Assembly (NCBI GenBank): GCA_003574685.1
Contig: QOCQ01000004.1
Span: 1 to 64,000 of the forward strand
DNA: 64,000 nucleotides
Direction of reading: 5' to 3'
Source of the DNA: Rhodospirillaceae bacterium SYSU D60007
GTDB taxonomy: Bacteria > Pseudomonadota > Alphaproteobacteria > Reyranellales > Reyranellaceae
Part shown: positions 9,866 to 19,262 of the stretch, in pieces
Numbering within the stretch: the first letter of the stretch is position 1
How the letters are laid out: every line of letters begins with the position of its first letter
Notes under the pieces: generated by a model
Told to the model about the DNA's origin: nothing
Database searches by the model: none
What the model saw: the letters and a program-made list of their open reading frames with translations, nothing else
Translations under genes and position numbers: made by a program

Positions 9866-11209
9866 ATGGCATCCGCCGCCGAACAGCTCGCCAGGAACCT
9901 CAACTGGGCGAATATCAGCAAGGCAACCGAGCTGAAGAAGCGCCTGTGGTTCACCCTGGGCGCGCTGATCGTCTATCGCATCGGCAGCTACATTCCGGTC
10001 CCGGGCATCGATCCGGCAGCTCTTGCGGAAGTCTTCCAGCAGCAGGCGGGGGGCATTGCCGGCCTGCTTGATGTGTTCTCGGGCGGATCGATCGGCCGCA
10101 TGTCGATCCTCGCGCTCAGCATCATGCCGTACATCTCGGCCTCGATCATCATGCAGATCCTGACGACGGTGGTGCCGTCGTTCGAGGCGATGAAGAAAGA
10201 GGGCGAGGCGGGCCGCAAGAAGATCAACCAGTACACACGATACGGTACGGTATTCCTTGCGGCGCTGCAGGCCTACGGCATCGCCGTCGGCCTGGAGGCC
10301 CAGACCAGCAGTGTCGGCCCTGTCGTGGTCGAGGCGGGACTCTATTTCCGCTTCGTGACCGTCGTGACCCTGACCGGCGGCACGATGTTCCTGATGTGGC
10401 TCGGCGAACAGGTGACGGCACGCGGTGTCGGCAACGGCATCTCGCTGATCATTTTCGCCGGCATCGTTGCGGCCATGCCGGGCGCGCTGGTGCACACGCT
10501 GGAACTGGGCCGTACCGGCGCGTTGTCGGCACTGTTCATCATCGGGCTTGCCGTCGGCGCCGTGGCCGTGGTGGCTTTCACCGTTTTCGTGGAGCTCTCG
10601 CAGCGGCGCATCCTCGTTCAGTATCCCAAACGGTTCACGGGCTACGGCTCGCAGGTGACCACCAATTACCTGCCGCTGAAGATCAACACCTCGGGCGTCA
10701 TTCCGCCGATCTTTGCATCGTCGCTGCTGCTGTTTCCGGCGACGATCGCCGGCTTCCAGGGTGGCCAGACCTCGGGCTGGATGCAGACGATCTCCGTCTA
10801 TTTCGGTCACGGACAGCCGGCCTACCTGCTGACCTATGTCCTGCTGATTGTCTTCTTCACGTTCTTCTACACCACGGTCGTGTTCCAGCCGAGCGAGACG
10901 GCCGAGAACCTCAAGAAGTACGGTGGCTTTCTGCCGGGTATCCGTCCGGGCAAGAATACCGCCGACTACCTGGAATATGTGCTGACACGCATCACGGTGA
11001 TTGGCGCTGCGTATCTGGCGTTCGTCTGCATCATCCCGGAGGTGCTGATCGCGCGCGGCGGCGTGCCGTTCTACTTCGGCGGCACCAGCCTGCTGATCGT
11101 GGTGTCGGTCACGCTGGACACCATCAACCAGGTGCAGTCGCACCTGATGGCCTATCAGTACGGCGATCTGATCGGCCAGGCACGCCTCAAGGGGAGCAAG
11201 GGACGATGA
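9866..11209 (+). CDS. secY: Preprotein translocase channel subunit SecY
   Basis: A 447-residue inner-membrane protein with about ten predicted transmembrane segments, forming the Sec channel with SecE and SecG. Diagnostic stretches are YRIGSYIPVPGIDP at the N-terminus, ISALS-like core ILALSIMPYISASIIMQIL, GNGISLIIFAGIVAAMP, and the late cytoplasmic loop ENLKKYGGFLPGIRPGKNT. Length matches the family. The stop overlaps the adk start as ATGA, a coupling typical of alphaproteobacterial spc operons. No rpmJ follows it. Confidence 0.98.
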   Translation: MASAAEQLARNLNWANISKATELKKRLWFTLGALIVYRIGSYIPVPGIDPAALAEVFQQQAGGIAGLLDVFSGGSIGRMSILALSIMPYISASIIMQILTTVVPSFEAMKKEGEAGRKKINQYTRYGTVFLAALQAYGIAVGLEAQTSSVGPVVVEAGLYFRFVTVVTLTGGTMFLMWLGEQVTARGVGNGISLIIFAGIVAAMPGALVHTLELGRTGALSALFIIGLAVGAVAVVAFTVFVELSQRRILVQYPKRFTGYGSQVTTNYLPLKINTSGVIPPIFASSLLLFPATIAGFQGGQTSGWMQTISVYFGHGQPAYLLTYVLLIVFFTFFYTTVVFQPSETAENLKKYGGFLPGIRPGKNTADYLEYVLTRITVIGAAYLAFVCIIPEVLIARGGVPFYFGGTSLLIVVSVTLDTINQVQSHLMAYQYGDLIGQARLKGSKGR

Positions 11210-11790
11210 AGCTCATCCTGCTGGGCCCCCCGGGTGCCGGGAAGGGGACACAGGCGCGCCGGCTGGAGGAGGAGTTCGGCCTGCGCCAGCTCTCCACCGG
11301 CGACATGCTGCGCGCGGCCGTCGCTGCCGGTACGGAGCTTGGCCTGCGCGCCAAGGACATCATGGCGCGCGGCGATCTGGTGCCGGACGACCTGGTGGTG
11401 AGCTTGCTGCTGGAACGCATCAAGGCGCCTGACTGCGCTCGCGGTTTCGTGCTTGACGGTTTTCCGCGCACCGTCGCGCAGGCAAAAGCGCTCGACGACG
11501 CACTTCAGGCACAGGGCCTCCAGATCGACCGCATCGTCGCCCTCAGGGTCGATGAGAAGGTGCTGTTCGACCGCATCGACAATCGGGCTCGCGAAGCGAA
11601 GGCAGCAGGCCAGCCCCTGCGCCCGGACGACAACCCCGAAACCCTGAAACAGCGTATCCGCGTTTACAACGAACAGACTGCACCGATCCTGCCCTGCTAC
11701 GAAAAGGCGGGGCGGCTGCAGTGGATCGATGGCATGGCCGCGATCGACGAGGTCTACCGTCAGCTCAAGGAAGCCCTTGGAAAGGCTTGA
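11206..11790 (+). CDS. adk: Adenylate kinase
   Basis: A 194-residue cytoplasmic enzyme interconverting ATP + AMP and 2 ADP. The P-loop GPPGAGKGTQA (residues 7-17) and AMP-site LSTGDMLRAA are present, with FVLDGFPRTVAQA following. The LID is the short form, with no zinc cysteines, as expected for this length. The ATG at 11206 overlaps the secY stop. A strong promoter and the rpsM gene follow. Confidence 0.97.
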   Translation: MKLILLGPPGAGKGTQARRLEEEFGLRQLSTGDMLRAAVAAGTELGLRAKDIMARGDLVPDDLVVSLLLERIKAPDCARGFVLDGFPRTVAQAKALDDALQAQGLQIDRIVALRVDEKVLFDRIDNRAREAKAAGQPLRPDDNPETLKQRIRVYNEQTAPILPCYEKAGRLQWIDGMAAIDEVYRQLKEALGKA

Positions 11791-11802
11791 CAAAGCCGGG
11801 AA

Positions 11803-11830
11803 TTGACTCGCAGGTCGCGATTCATATAAT
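11803..11830 (+). promoter_or_regulatory. Sigma-70-type promoter for the alpha operon
   Basis: TTGACT at 11803-11808 and a perfect TATAAT at 11825-11830 are separated by 16 bp, in the 117-bp gap between adk and rpsM. The expected transcription start is near 11837, about 70 nt upstream of the rpsM start. It would let rpsM-rpsK-rpoA-rplQ be transcribed independently of the S10-spc genes. Seen by eye; activity is inferred. Confidence 0.75.
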
Positions 11831-11907
11831 CCCCCGCTTTCCGGAGCGCCGCGGGTGTTGTCTCCATGCCATGGAGCGCGCCCTAAGTATTTGAAGGAGC
11901 AAGGAAA

Positions 11908-12282
11908 TTGGCTCGAATTGCCGGCGTCAACATCCCCACCGCGAAGCGCGTCGTGATCGCGCTCCAGTACATTCACGGCATCGGTCCCGCCAAGGCCAAT
12001 GAAATCTGCAACAAGGTCGGCGTTACGCTTGATCGGCGCGTCAACACGCTGAGCGACGATGAGGTGCTGCGCATCCGCGAGGCGATCGATCGCGACTATG
12101 TCGTGGAGGGCGATCTGCGGCGCGAAGTCGCAATGAACATCAAGCGGCTCATGGACCTCGGCTGCTATCGCGGGCTGCGGCATCGTCGCGGCTTGCCGGT
12201 ACGCGGCCAGCGTACGCATACCAACGCGCGCACGCGCAAGGGACCGGCGAAGCCGATTGCCGGCAAGAAAAAGGCTGTCTGA
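11908..12282 (+). CDS. rpsM: 30S ribosomal protein S13 (TTG start)
   Basis: A 124-residue S13 that contacts tRNA and 23S rRNA across the subunit bridge. The only start compatible with the conserved N-terminus [19 protein letters not shown] is TTG at 11908, preceded by AAGGAG at 11894-11899. The helix-two-turn-helix segment ([19 protein letters not shown]) and the basic end [20 protein letters not shown] are intact. A UUG start for such a highly expressed gene is unusual and may cap its translation rate. Confidence 0.96.
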   Translation: MARIAGVNIPTAKRVVIALQYIHGIGPAKANEICNKVGVTLDRRVNTLSDDEVLRIREAIDRDYVVEGDLRREVAMNIKRLMDLGCYRGLRHRRGLPVRGQRTHTNARTRKGPAKPIAGKKKAV

Positions 12283-12305
12283 GCCCCAGAGGATAGGATC
12301 AACAC

Positions 12306-12722
12306 ATGGGCAAAGCTCCCGCCGCCGCGGGCACCGCGGCCGCCGCCGGCAGGCCGCGGCGCCGCGAACGCAAGAACATCACGTCGGGCATCGCCCACGT
12401 GAATGCGTCCTTCAACAACACGATCATCACCATCACCGACGTCCAGGGCAACACGATCGCCTGGTCGTCGTCGGGAGCACAGGGTTTCAAGGGATCGCGC
12501 AAATCGACGCCGTTCGCCGCCCAGATGGCCGCCGAGGATGCCGGCCGCAAGGCGATGGATCACGGCATGCGCACCCTGGAGATCGAGGTCCGCGGCCCGG
12601 GCTCCGGCCGCGAGTCGGCGCTGCGCGCCTTGCAGGCGGTGGGCCTCAGCGTGACTGCAATTCGCGATGTGACGCCGATTCCGCACAATGGCTGCCGGCC
12701 GCCCAAGCGGCGCCGCGTCTGA
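12306..12722 (+). CDS. rpsK: 30S ribosomal protein S11
   Basis: A 138-residue S11 of the 30S platform. After an Ala/Arg-rich N-terminal extension ([20 protein letters not shown]) the conserved protein runs from [21 protein letters not shown] to the ending [19 protein letters not shown]. It lies 23 bp after rpsM and 139 bp before rpoA. Confidence 0.97.
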   Translation: MGKAPAAAGTAAAAGRPRRRERKNITSGIAHVNASFNNTIITITDVQGNTIAWSSSGAQGFKGSRKSTPFAAQMAAEDAGRKAMDHGMRTLEIEVRGPGSGRESALRALQAVGLSVTAIRDVTPIPHNGCRPPKRRRV

Positions 12723-12861
12723 CGCTTTCCCGGTGCGCCGGCGCCAGCCGGCTGCGCCGACCGGTTTTCAAGCCGCGATGCCGCAAGGCGTCGCGGTGTT
12801 CGACGTAGAGGGGGTCGCCGCCCTGCCGCCGGCCTCCAACCCGATCCGAGAGGTATCCCCC

Positions 12862-13878
12862 GTGCTCCAGAAGAATTGGGAAGAACTGATCAAGCCGACC
12901 AAGCTGCAGATCGAGCCGGGTGCCGAGCCGGCGCGGCAGGCGACACTGGTTGCCGAACCGCTGGAGCGCGGCTTCGGCCTGACGCTTGGCAACGCGCTGC
13001 GCCGCATCCTGCTGTCGTCGCTGCAGGGCGCGGCCGTGACGTCGATCAAGATCGATGGTGTGCTGCACGAATTCTCGTCCATTCCCGGCGTTCGCGAGGA
13101 TGTGGTCGACATCGTGCTGAACATCAAGTCGATGGCGGTCAAGATGCAGTCGGACCGTCCGCACCGGCTGATCCTGCGCGCCACCGGACCGGGCGAGGTG
13201 ACCGCGGGCATGATTGAAACCACGGGCGACATCCAGATCATGGATCCGAAGCTCGTGCTCTGCACGTTGGACGACGGCGCCTCGCTGCACATGGAGCTCA
13301 CCGTCTCGACCGGCAAGGGCTACGTGCCGGCCACGGCAAACCGGCCGGCAGACGCGCCCATCGGCCTGATCCCGGTCGATGCGCTGTTCAGCCCGGTCAA
13401 GAAGGTCTCCTACAAGATCGACAACAGCCGCGTGGGCCAGGTCACCGACTACGACAAGCTGTCGATGACCATCGAAACCGACGGCACGGTGAGCCCGGAG
13501 GATGCCGTGGCACTGGCGGCCCGCATCCTGCAGGACCAGCTCCGCCTGTTCATCAACTTCGAGGAGCCGCAGGCGGCGCGGCCGGTCGAAGCTGCCGACG
13601 AGCTGCCGTTCAACCGCAACCTGCTGCGCAAGGTCGACGAGCTCGAGCTTTCGGTCCGCTCTGCCAACTGCCTGAAGAACGACAACATCATCTATATCGG
13701 CGATCTGGTGCAGAAGACCGAAGCCGAGATGCTGCGGACTCCCAATTTCGGGCGCAAATCGCTGAACGAGATCAAGGAAGTCCTGGCGCAGATGGGCCTG
13801 CATCTGGGCATGGAAATCCCCAACTGGCCGCCCGAGAACATCGAGGAGCTGGCCAAGCGTCTGGAGGAGCCGTACTGA
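12862..13878 (+). CDS. rpoA: DNA-directed RNA polymerase alpha subunit
   Basis: A 338-residue alpha subunit, the normal alphaproteobacterial length, when started at GTG 12862 (begins [20 protein letters not shown]). GAGAGG at 12847-12852 is a suitable ribosome-binding site. The N-terminal assembly domain has [26 protein letters not shown] (in part). The C-terminal domain has the DNA-contacting [17 protein letters not shown] and [16 protein letters not shown]. The frame stays open upstream to 12688 with no homology, so that extension is rejected. Confidence 0.97.
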   Translation: MLQKNWEELIKPTKLQIEPGAEPARQATLVAEPLERGFGLTLGNALRRILLSSLQGAAVTSIKIDGVLHEFSSIPGVREDVVDIVLNIKSMAVKMQSDRPHRLILRATGPGEVTAGMIETTGDIQIMDPKLVLCTLDDGASLHMELTVSTGKGYVPATANRPADAPIGLIPVDALFSPVKKVSYKIDNSRVGQVTDYDKLSMTIETDGTVSPEDAVALAARILQDQLRLFINFEEPQAARPVEAADELPFNRNLLRKVDELELSVRSANCLKNDNIIYIGDLVQKTEAEMLRTPNFGRKSLNEIKEVLAQMGLHLGMEIPNWPPENIEELAKRLEEPY

Positions 13879-14005
13879 CATTCCTGCTTCCCGCCAGCGC
13901 GGGGAGAAACCAGGGCGTCCTCGTTCCGCCGTTGCGGCACGAGGGTGACCCCAACGCGTGCGCCGGCTTGCCGCCGCACGTCGATAAACACAAAGGAGAC
14001 TGCAC

Positions 14006-14443
14006 ATGCGACACGGATTGAATGGCCGCAAGCTCAATCGGCCGTCGGGGCACCGCAAGGCCCTGTTCATGAACCTGGAGCTGGCGCTGCTCAAGCACGA
14101 GCAGATCCGCACCACGCTGCCCAAGGCCAAGGACCTGCGGCCGCAGGTCGAACGCCTGATCACGCTGGGGAAGCGCGGCGGACAGCATGCCCGGCGCCAG
14201 GCGCTGGCGGCGCTGGCCAATGACGAGGCCATTGTCGACAAGCTCTTCACGACGCTGGCCGACCGCTACAAGAACCGCAAGGGCGGCTACACGCGGGTGC
14301 TGAAGGCCGGGTTCCGCTATGGCGACGCCGCCCCGATGGCGGTGATCGAGCTGGTCGACCGCGACCCCGACGCCAAGGGGAAGGACAGCGGTCCCACCGC
14401 CGAGAAGGCGACGGAGGAAGAAGCCGAGCAGGCCCAGGCCTAG
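14006..14443 (+). CDS. rplQ: 50S ribosomal protein L17
   Basis: A 145-residue L17 at the tunnel exit, last gene of the supercluster. It begins [20 protein letters not shown], preceded by AAAGGAG at 13992-13998. The [20 protein letters not shown] block is present, and an acidic, low-complexity tail follows ([10 protein letters not shown]). No clear intrinsic terminator follows; the next 280 bp hold an inverted-repeat element. Confidence 0.96.
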   Translation: MRHGLNGRKLNRPSGHRKALFMNLELALLKHEQIRTTLPKAKDLRPQVERLITLGKRGGQHARRQALAALANDEAIVDKLFTTLADRYKNRKGGYTRVLKAGFRYGDAAPMAVIELVDRDPDAKGKDSGPTAEKATEEEAEQAQA

Positions 14444-14472
14444 CCTTTGCGGCATCCAATGTCGAAACAGCC

Positions 14473-14580
14473 TTCATGGTGAGCACAGGTGGATGCTTCG
14501 CATCCACCGGGTCGAACCATGAAGGCGGTGCAGCGCGGCGAGGCCGGCCGCTTCATGGTTCGACAAGCTCACCATGAAGC
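14473..14580. repeat. Paired REP-like palindromes (BIME-like), family A
   Basis: Two oppositely oriented palindromic units lie downstream of rplQ. The second (14550-14580) has 10-bp arms GCTTCATGGT / ACCATGAAGC around an asymmetric 11-nt core TCGACAAGCTC. The first (14473-14523) carries the same outer arms, but a separate hairpin GGTGGATGC-TTC-GCATCCACC (14489-14509) interrupts its core. The same family recurs as an opposed pair at 31378-31467. Such REP pairs are usually dispersed, transcribed-end elements. Confidence 0.85.
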
Positions 14581-14663
14581 GGTGGTCCCAGGTCTCGCCA
14601 GCGGAGCGACACGGGTAATCAGGATCCGAATGAAGCGGGGCGGCCATTGTGCCGCCTCTTTCT

Positions 14664-14693
14664 TTGTCCACGTCAGGCGTGACCGGCTAGAAT
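14664..14693 (+). promoter_or_regulatory. Candidate promoter for the degP-like gene
   Basis: TTGTCC at 14664-14669 and TAGAAT at 14688-14693 with an 18-bp spacer lie 32 bp upstream of the protease start. Match to the housekeeping consensus is moderate (4/6 and 5/6). No extracytoplasmic-stress sigma motif was recognised. Confidence 0.4.
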
Positions 14694-14724
14694 AGTCACG
14701 CCGACAGGCGGAACGATCGTCATC

Positions 14725-16149
14725 ATGCGCAGACTCCTGCTTGCGGCCGGCGCCGCACTTGTCTTCTTCGGCCCTGTTCAGGCGGCCGCGCAGGATCATT
14801 CCGGCCCGCTGCTGGCGCAGTCGGTGCCCGCGAGCCGCGAGCAGATCCAGCTTTCGTTCGCGCCGCTGGTGCGGCGAGCCTCGCCGGCGGTCGTCAACAT
14901 CTATACCCGCACGCGCATCAAGACCCAGCGGCCGTCCTTTGCTGACGATCCGGTGTTTCGCCGTTTCTTCGGTGACCGGTTCATGCGTGCCCTGCCGCGC
15001 GAGCGCGTGCAGAACGCGCTGGGATCCGGCGTCGTGGTGCGGCCCAACGGGCTGATCGTCACCAACGCCCATGTCGTGCGCGATGCCGACGAAATCCAGG
15101 TCGTGTTCGCCGACAAGCGCGAGTTTCCGGCCAAGGTCGTGCTGTCGGACGGGCGGTATGATCTCGCCGTGCTGCAAATCGATACCGGCGGCGAGACGCT
15201 GCCCTGGCTTGAGCTGCGGGACTCGGACACCGTCGAGGTTGGCGATCTTGTGCTGGCCATCGGCAATCCGTTCGGCCTGCAGCAGACCGTCACCTCCGGC
15301 ATCATCTCCGCCGTTGCCCGTAGCGGCGGCAGCGTTACCGAGAGCGGCTTCTTCCTGCAGACTGACGCGGCGATCAATCCAGGCAACTCCGGCGGTGCGC
15401 TGCTGACCACCGACGGGCGGGTGGTCGGAATCAACACCGCGATCTACTCGCAGAATGGCGGCAGCATCGGCATCGGCTTTGCGACGCCATCCAACATCGT
15501 GGCCCGTATCATCGATGCGGCCGAGAAGGGCACGCGGCTGTCGCGGCCGTGGCTTGGCGTCAGCGTGCAGCGGGTCACCGCGGATCTGGCACAGTCCCTG
15601 GGCATGCCGCGCCCGCAGGGGGTGATCGTGCGGATCCTGGCCGAAGACGGGCCCGCGGCGCGCGCCGGCGTGAAGGTCGGCGACGTCCTGCTGACCATCA
15701 ACGGACAGCCCATCGATGACGAGAGTGCCTTGCGCTTCCGGCTGGCGACGCAGCCGGTCGACGCCACCGTCAAGGTGCGGGCGCTGCGCAAGGGGCAGGA
15801 AGAGACGTTCGTCGTCAAGATCACCGCGCCGCCGGAGTCGCCGCCACGCGACCGCACGCGTCTGACCGGCCGGCAGCCGCTGACCGGCATCACGGTGATG
15901 AACATGTCGCCAGCCGTGGCCGACGAGATGGCGCTGGAGCAGCCGCCGCCCGGCGTGATCGTGGCGGAAGTCCCGCAAGGCGTGTTCGCCGCCCAGTTCC
16001 TGAAGGTTGGCGACTACATTGTGGGCGTGAACGGCAGGGAGATCGACTCGGTCGCGACGCTGCGGGCGATCGTTGGCGGCCAGTCCGAACGGTGGAGCGT
16101 GTCGGTGCGCCGCGATGGCGACGTGCGCACGTTCAACTTCCGCGGCTGA
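14725..16149 (+). CDS. degP: Periplasmic Do/DegP-family serine protease
   Basis: A 474-residue HtrA-type protease/chaperone of the envelope stress response. An N-terminal signal peptide (MRRLLLAAGAALVFFGPVQA) is followed by a trypsin-like domain with the triad His116 (TNAHVV), Asp146 (GRYDLAVL) and Ser222 (NPGNSGGALL). Two PDZ domains follow (about 265-365 and 380-474; WLGVSVQRVT and GVIVAEVPQGVFA). It substitutes DegP, DegQ or DegS-like roles; with two PDZ domains and no membrane anchor it is DegP/Q-like. The rarA gene starts 12 bp later, an arrangement common in alphaproteobacteria. Confidence 0.93.
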   Translation: MRRLLLAAGAALVFFGPVQAAAQDHSGPLLAQSVPASREQIQLSFAPLVRRASPAVVNIYTRTRIKTQRPSFADDPVFRRFFGDRFMRALPRERVQNALGSGVVVRPNGLIVTNAHVVRDADEIQVVFADKREFPAKVVLSDGRYDLAVLQIDTGGETLPWLELRDSDTVEVGDLVLAIGNPFGLQQTVTSGIISAVARSGGSVTESGFFLQTDAAINPGNSGGALLTTDGRVVGINTAIYSQNGGSIGIGFATPSNIVARIIDAAEKGTRLSRPWLGVSVQRVTADLAQSLGMPRPQGVIVRILAEDGPAARAGVKVGDVLLTINGQPIDDESALRFRLATQPVDATVKVRALRKGQEETFVVKITAPPESPPRDRTRLTGRQPLTGITVMNMSPAVADEMALEQPPPGVIVAEVPQGVFAAQFLKVGDYIVGVNGREIDSVATLRAIVGGQSERWSVSVRRDGDVRTFNFRG

Positions 16150-16161
16150 GGCACGCGGTTC

Positions 16162-17463
16162 ATGGCGTCGGGCGAGCTCCTGAGCGCATTGGCACCAACA
16201 CCCTTGGCGGAGCGGCTGCGTCCGAAGCGGCTGGAGGACATTGTCGGCCAGGATCATGTGCTGGCGCCCGATGCGCCGCTTGGCCGCATGCTGGCGGCCG
16301 GCCGCCTGGGCTCGCTGATCCTGTGGGGCCCGCCGGGCTGCGGCAAGACGACGATCGCGCGCCTGCTGGCCGACCGCGTCAGGCTGCATTTCGAACCGCT
16401 TTCGGCCGTGTTCTCCGGTGTGGCTGATTTGCGCAAGGTGTTCGAGGCAGCGCGGCAGCGGCGGCAGGGCGGCCGCGGCACGCTGCTGTTCGTGGACGAG
16501 ATCCACCGCTTCAACCGGGCGCAGCAGGACGGTTTTCTGCCCTATGTCGAGGACGGCACGGTGACGCTGGTCGGCGCCACCACCGAGAACCCCTCGTTCG
16601 AGCTCAACGCCGCGCTGCTCTCACGCTGCCAGGTGCTGGTGCTGCGCCGACTCGATACGCCGGCACTGATGACGTTGCTCGACCGCGCCGAGGCTGCGCT
16701 CGGGCGCAAGCTGCCGATCAACGACCAGGCGCGTGAAGCGCTCTGTGCCATGGCCGATGGCGACGGCCGCTACGTGCTGACCATGGCGGAGCAACTGGCT
16801 GATGTGACGCCCGAAGCGCCGCTGTCGCCGGATGAGCTGGCGCGCCTGCTGCAGAAGCGGGCGCCGATCTACGACAAGGCGCAGGAGAGCCACTACAACC
16901 TTATCTCCGCGCTTCACAAATCGCTGCGCGGGTCGGATGTCGATGCGGCGCTGTACTGGTACGCGCGCATGCTCGATGGCGGCGAAGACCCGCTCTATCT
17001 CGCCCGCCGTCTGGTGCGCTTCGCCTCGGAAGACGTCGGCATGGCCGATCCGCAGGCACTGGTCCAGGCGCTGGCCGCGTGGGATGCCTATGAGCGGCTT
17101 GGCTCGCCCGAGGGCGAGCTGGCGATCGCGCAGACCGTGGTCTACCTCGCCACCGCGCCGAAATCGAATGCACTCTATGTTGCGAGCGGCGCTGCGGCGC
17201 GTGCGGCGCGCGAGACGGGTTCGCTGGCGCCGCCGATGCACATCCTCAATGCGCCGACCCGGCTGATGAAGCAGCTCGGCTACGCCAAGGACTATCAGTA
17301 CGACCACGAGTCGCCCGACGCCTTCTCGGGCCAGAACTATTTTCCCGACAGCATGCCGCGGCGCACGTTCTACAACCCTGCCGAACGCGGCTTTGAGCGC
17401 GAGATCCGCAAGCGCCTCGAATACTGGGCGAAGCTGCGGGAGAAGCGCCAGAAGGACGAATAG
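16162..17463 (+). CDS. rarA: Replication-associated recombination AAA+ ATPase RarA/MgsA
   Basis: A 433-residue clamp-loader-like ATPase acting at stalled replication forks. Near the N-terminus is LAERLRPKRLEDIVGQDH. Walker A GPPGCGKTT spans residues 56-64 and Walker B VDEIHRFN has Asp112/Glu113. The sensor ATTENPSFELN and the C-terminal oligomerisation region (PLYLARRLVRFASEDVGMADP) are typical. It is probably co-transcribed with the protease gene and ends at an intrinsic terminator. Confidence 0.95.
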   Translation: MASGELLSALAPTPLAERLRPKRLEDIVGQDHVLAPDAPLGRMLAAGRLGSLILWGPPGCGKTTIARLLADRVRLHFEPLSAVFSGVADLRKVFEAARQRRQGGRGTLLFVDEIHRFNRAQQDGFLPYVEDGTVTLVGATTENPSFELNAALLSRCQVLVLRRLDTPALMTLLDRAEAALGRKLPINDQAREALCAMADGDGRYVLTMAEQLADVTPEAPLSPDELARLLQKRAPIYDKAQESHYNLISALHKSLRGSDVDAALYWYARMLDGGEDPLYLARRLVRFASEDVGMADPQALVQALAAWDAYERLGSPEGELAIAQTVVYLATAPKSNALYVASGAAARAARETGSLAPPMHILNAPTRLMKQLGYAKDYQYDHESPDAFSGQNYFPDSMPRRTFYNPAERGFEREIRKRLEYWAKLREKRQKDE

Positions 17464-17483
17464 GCCGGAGCAGTCGGCCTTTT
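17463..17483 (+). terminator. Intrinsic terminator after rarA
   Basis: GGCCG (17463-17467) pairs with CGGCC (17475-17479) over a 7-nt loop, followed by TTTT. It starts inside the rarA stop codon and ends just before the convergent L,D-transpeptidase stop. The stem is short. Confidence 0.55.
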
Positions 17484-17484
17484 G

Positions 17485-19104
17485 CTAACGCATCCGCGTG
17501 CGGGTGCGACGCAGGGCGGCGAACACCAGCCGGTCGCGCCCGTAGATGTCATCGCGGAACTGGACCGTTCCGGACTCATCGACGAACACCGTCTGGTAGG
17601 TCACGTGGATCTGGATGGGCGCAGGGAACCGGAACGTTGCCTGCCGGCCGGAATTGGCCGTTGCCTCCACCACCGCACGGCCCACGTCGCTGCCTTTCAT
17701 CGCCCGCTCGATGAAATCGAACGGGTTCTGGAGGCGGATGCAGCCATGACTGAAATTGCGGCTGCCCTGAGTGAACAGGAACCGGCTTGATGTGTCGTGC
17801 AGATAGATGCCGTACTTGTTGGAGAACGGAAAGAAGATGTAGCCCAAGGCGTTGCCGGCGCCCGGCTCCTGGCGAATGCGGAAGGGGAACGCCTTGGGAT
17901 TGACGCTGGTCCAGTCGATGGTTGCGGGGTCAAGCTCCGTGTCGCTCGACCAGTCGGCGAAGATGCGCATGTTCGATTTCTGCAGCGCCAGCGGGTCCTT
18001 GCGCAGCAGCGGCAGATATTCTTCCCCGGCAATCGAGCTTGGCACGGTCCAGTAGGGATTCGTCTGGAAGGTCAGCATGGTGCTGCTGATCTCGGGTGTC
18101 TGGTCCTTGGGCGTGCCGACAATCACCTTGCTGCGCCAGGCGACCTGCCCCTCGTCAACGAAGACGACCGAGTAGTCCGCGGCGTTGATCCAGAGATAGC
18201 GCTCGCCGTGGGTCTCGGGCGCCCACCGCCGCCGCTCCATGTTGACGATGATCTGCTGTACCTTCTCCTCGATCGAGATGTTCAGCGAGGCCGTCAGCTT
18301 GGGACCGACGACCCCGTCGACGGTGAGGTTGTGTGCCTCCTGGAAGCGCTTGACCGCTTCCACCAGCGCCTCGTCGTAGCAGTTGGGATCGCCGGTCGCC
18401 GCCGGGACATCAGGTTCGGTTTCGGCCAGGCGCTTGCGAATGAACGGCACACGCTCGTCGCACTTGCCCGCTCGCAGCAGGCCGCCGCGCGGCACCTTGG
18501 TATAGGTCTCGGTCTTCGCCCGCTCGCGCCATTCCGCCAGCGCCCTCTTCAGCGCCGGATACTGCCGCCCCGCGGGGGCGAGCGACTGGATGAAGGCGCC
18601 CGGGTCGGCCGCTACAAGCCCGTCGCGGGCCAGCATCGTGTAGTCCGGCCGGCGCTGGACGGGCGACATGTCCTTGGCAATGGCATTGGCGTTGACCCGG
18701 CCGCTGGACATGTCGGCCCCGGCCATGATCAGCGCCCGGCTCATCAGGAAGTCTGCCTGCGCGCGATCGATGGCGGTCTCGGACGTGATCAGCTTCTCGA
18801 TGACAGAGACGTCGTAATCTTCCGGCTCGAGCCCGTCCTCGTGAATGGACTTCAGCGCAGCGATCAGCCGCTCGGCCCGCGGGGTAAGCTTGTCCTCGTC
18901 ATACCAGAGCGGTGCATGGTCCCGGTCGGCGTAGACCTTGCCCAGCGCCACCAGCATCGGTTCCGAGCCATCGGTGGCCGACCGCAGGGCTGTCTGAATC
19001 CGGTACTTCAGCGCAGCCGCAACGGCATCGCTGGCCCAGGCTGCGGGGATATCGGCAACGGCCCAGACCACCAGGGCGGTCAGGCAGGCCCGGCCGATCC
19101 GCAT
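17485..19104 (-). CDS. L,D-transpeptidase, YcbB/LdtD type
   Basis: A 539-residue periplasmic enzyme that forms 3-3 cross-links in peptidoglycan. The start at 19104 gives MRIGRACLTALVVWAVADIP, a signal peptide with cleavage near AWA-SD. A scaffold region is followed by a peptidoglycan-binding domain (VEAVKRFQEAHNLTVDGVVGP) and the YkuD catalytic domain with SHGCIRLQNP, whose nucleophile is Cys455. An open frame extends to 19518 but contains no credible start or homology. It is on the opposite strand to its neighbours and has its own upstream gap of 158 bp. Confidence 0.9.
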   Translation of the reverse strand: MRIGRACLTALVVWAVADIPAAWASDAVAAALKYRIQTALRSATDGSEPMLVALGKVYADRDHAPLWYDEDKLTPRAERLIAALKSIHEDGLEPEDYDVSVIEKLITSETAIDRAQADFLMSRALIMAGADMSSGRVNANAIAKDMSPVQRRPDYTMLARDGLVAADPGAFIQSLAPAGRQYPALKRALAEWRERAKTETYTKVPRGGLLRAGKCDERVPFIRKRLAETEPDVPAATGDPNCYDEALVEAVKRFQEAHNLTVDGVVGPKLTASLNISIEEKVQQIIVNMERRRWAPETHGERYLWINAADYSVVFVDEGQVAWRSKVIVGTPKDQTPEISSTMLTFQTNPYWTVPSSIAGEEYLPLLRKDPLALQKSNMRIFADWSSDTELDPATIDWTSVNPKAFPFRIRQEPGAGNALGYIFFPFSNKYGIYLHDTSSRFLFTQGSRNFSHGCIRLQNPFDFIERAMKGSDVGRAVVEATANSGRQATFRFPAPIQIHVTYQTVFVDESGTVQFRDDIYGRDRLVFAALRRTRTRMR

Positions 19105-19262
19105 ACTCGAACAAATCACCCCAACCACTAGCAATCTCCCACCTTTTGCCCTGTTATAGGGAAAAATGAGCGACTGCGCCAGTCTCGTGACGCTACCCGC
19201 GGCGGTTACCGCTGGCACTTTTATGAACGTCGCCGGCGGGTGCGGGTTCGGACTGGTCGCGT

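Noticed and set aside
12688-12861. In-frame extension upstream of rpoA
   Set aside because: It runs through the intergenic gap and has no alpha-subunit homology. The conserved start [12 protein letters not shown] matches GTG 12862 with a ribosome-binding site.
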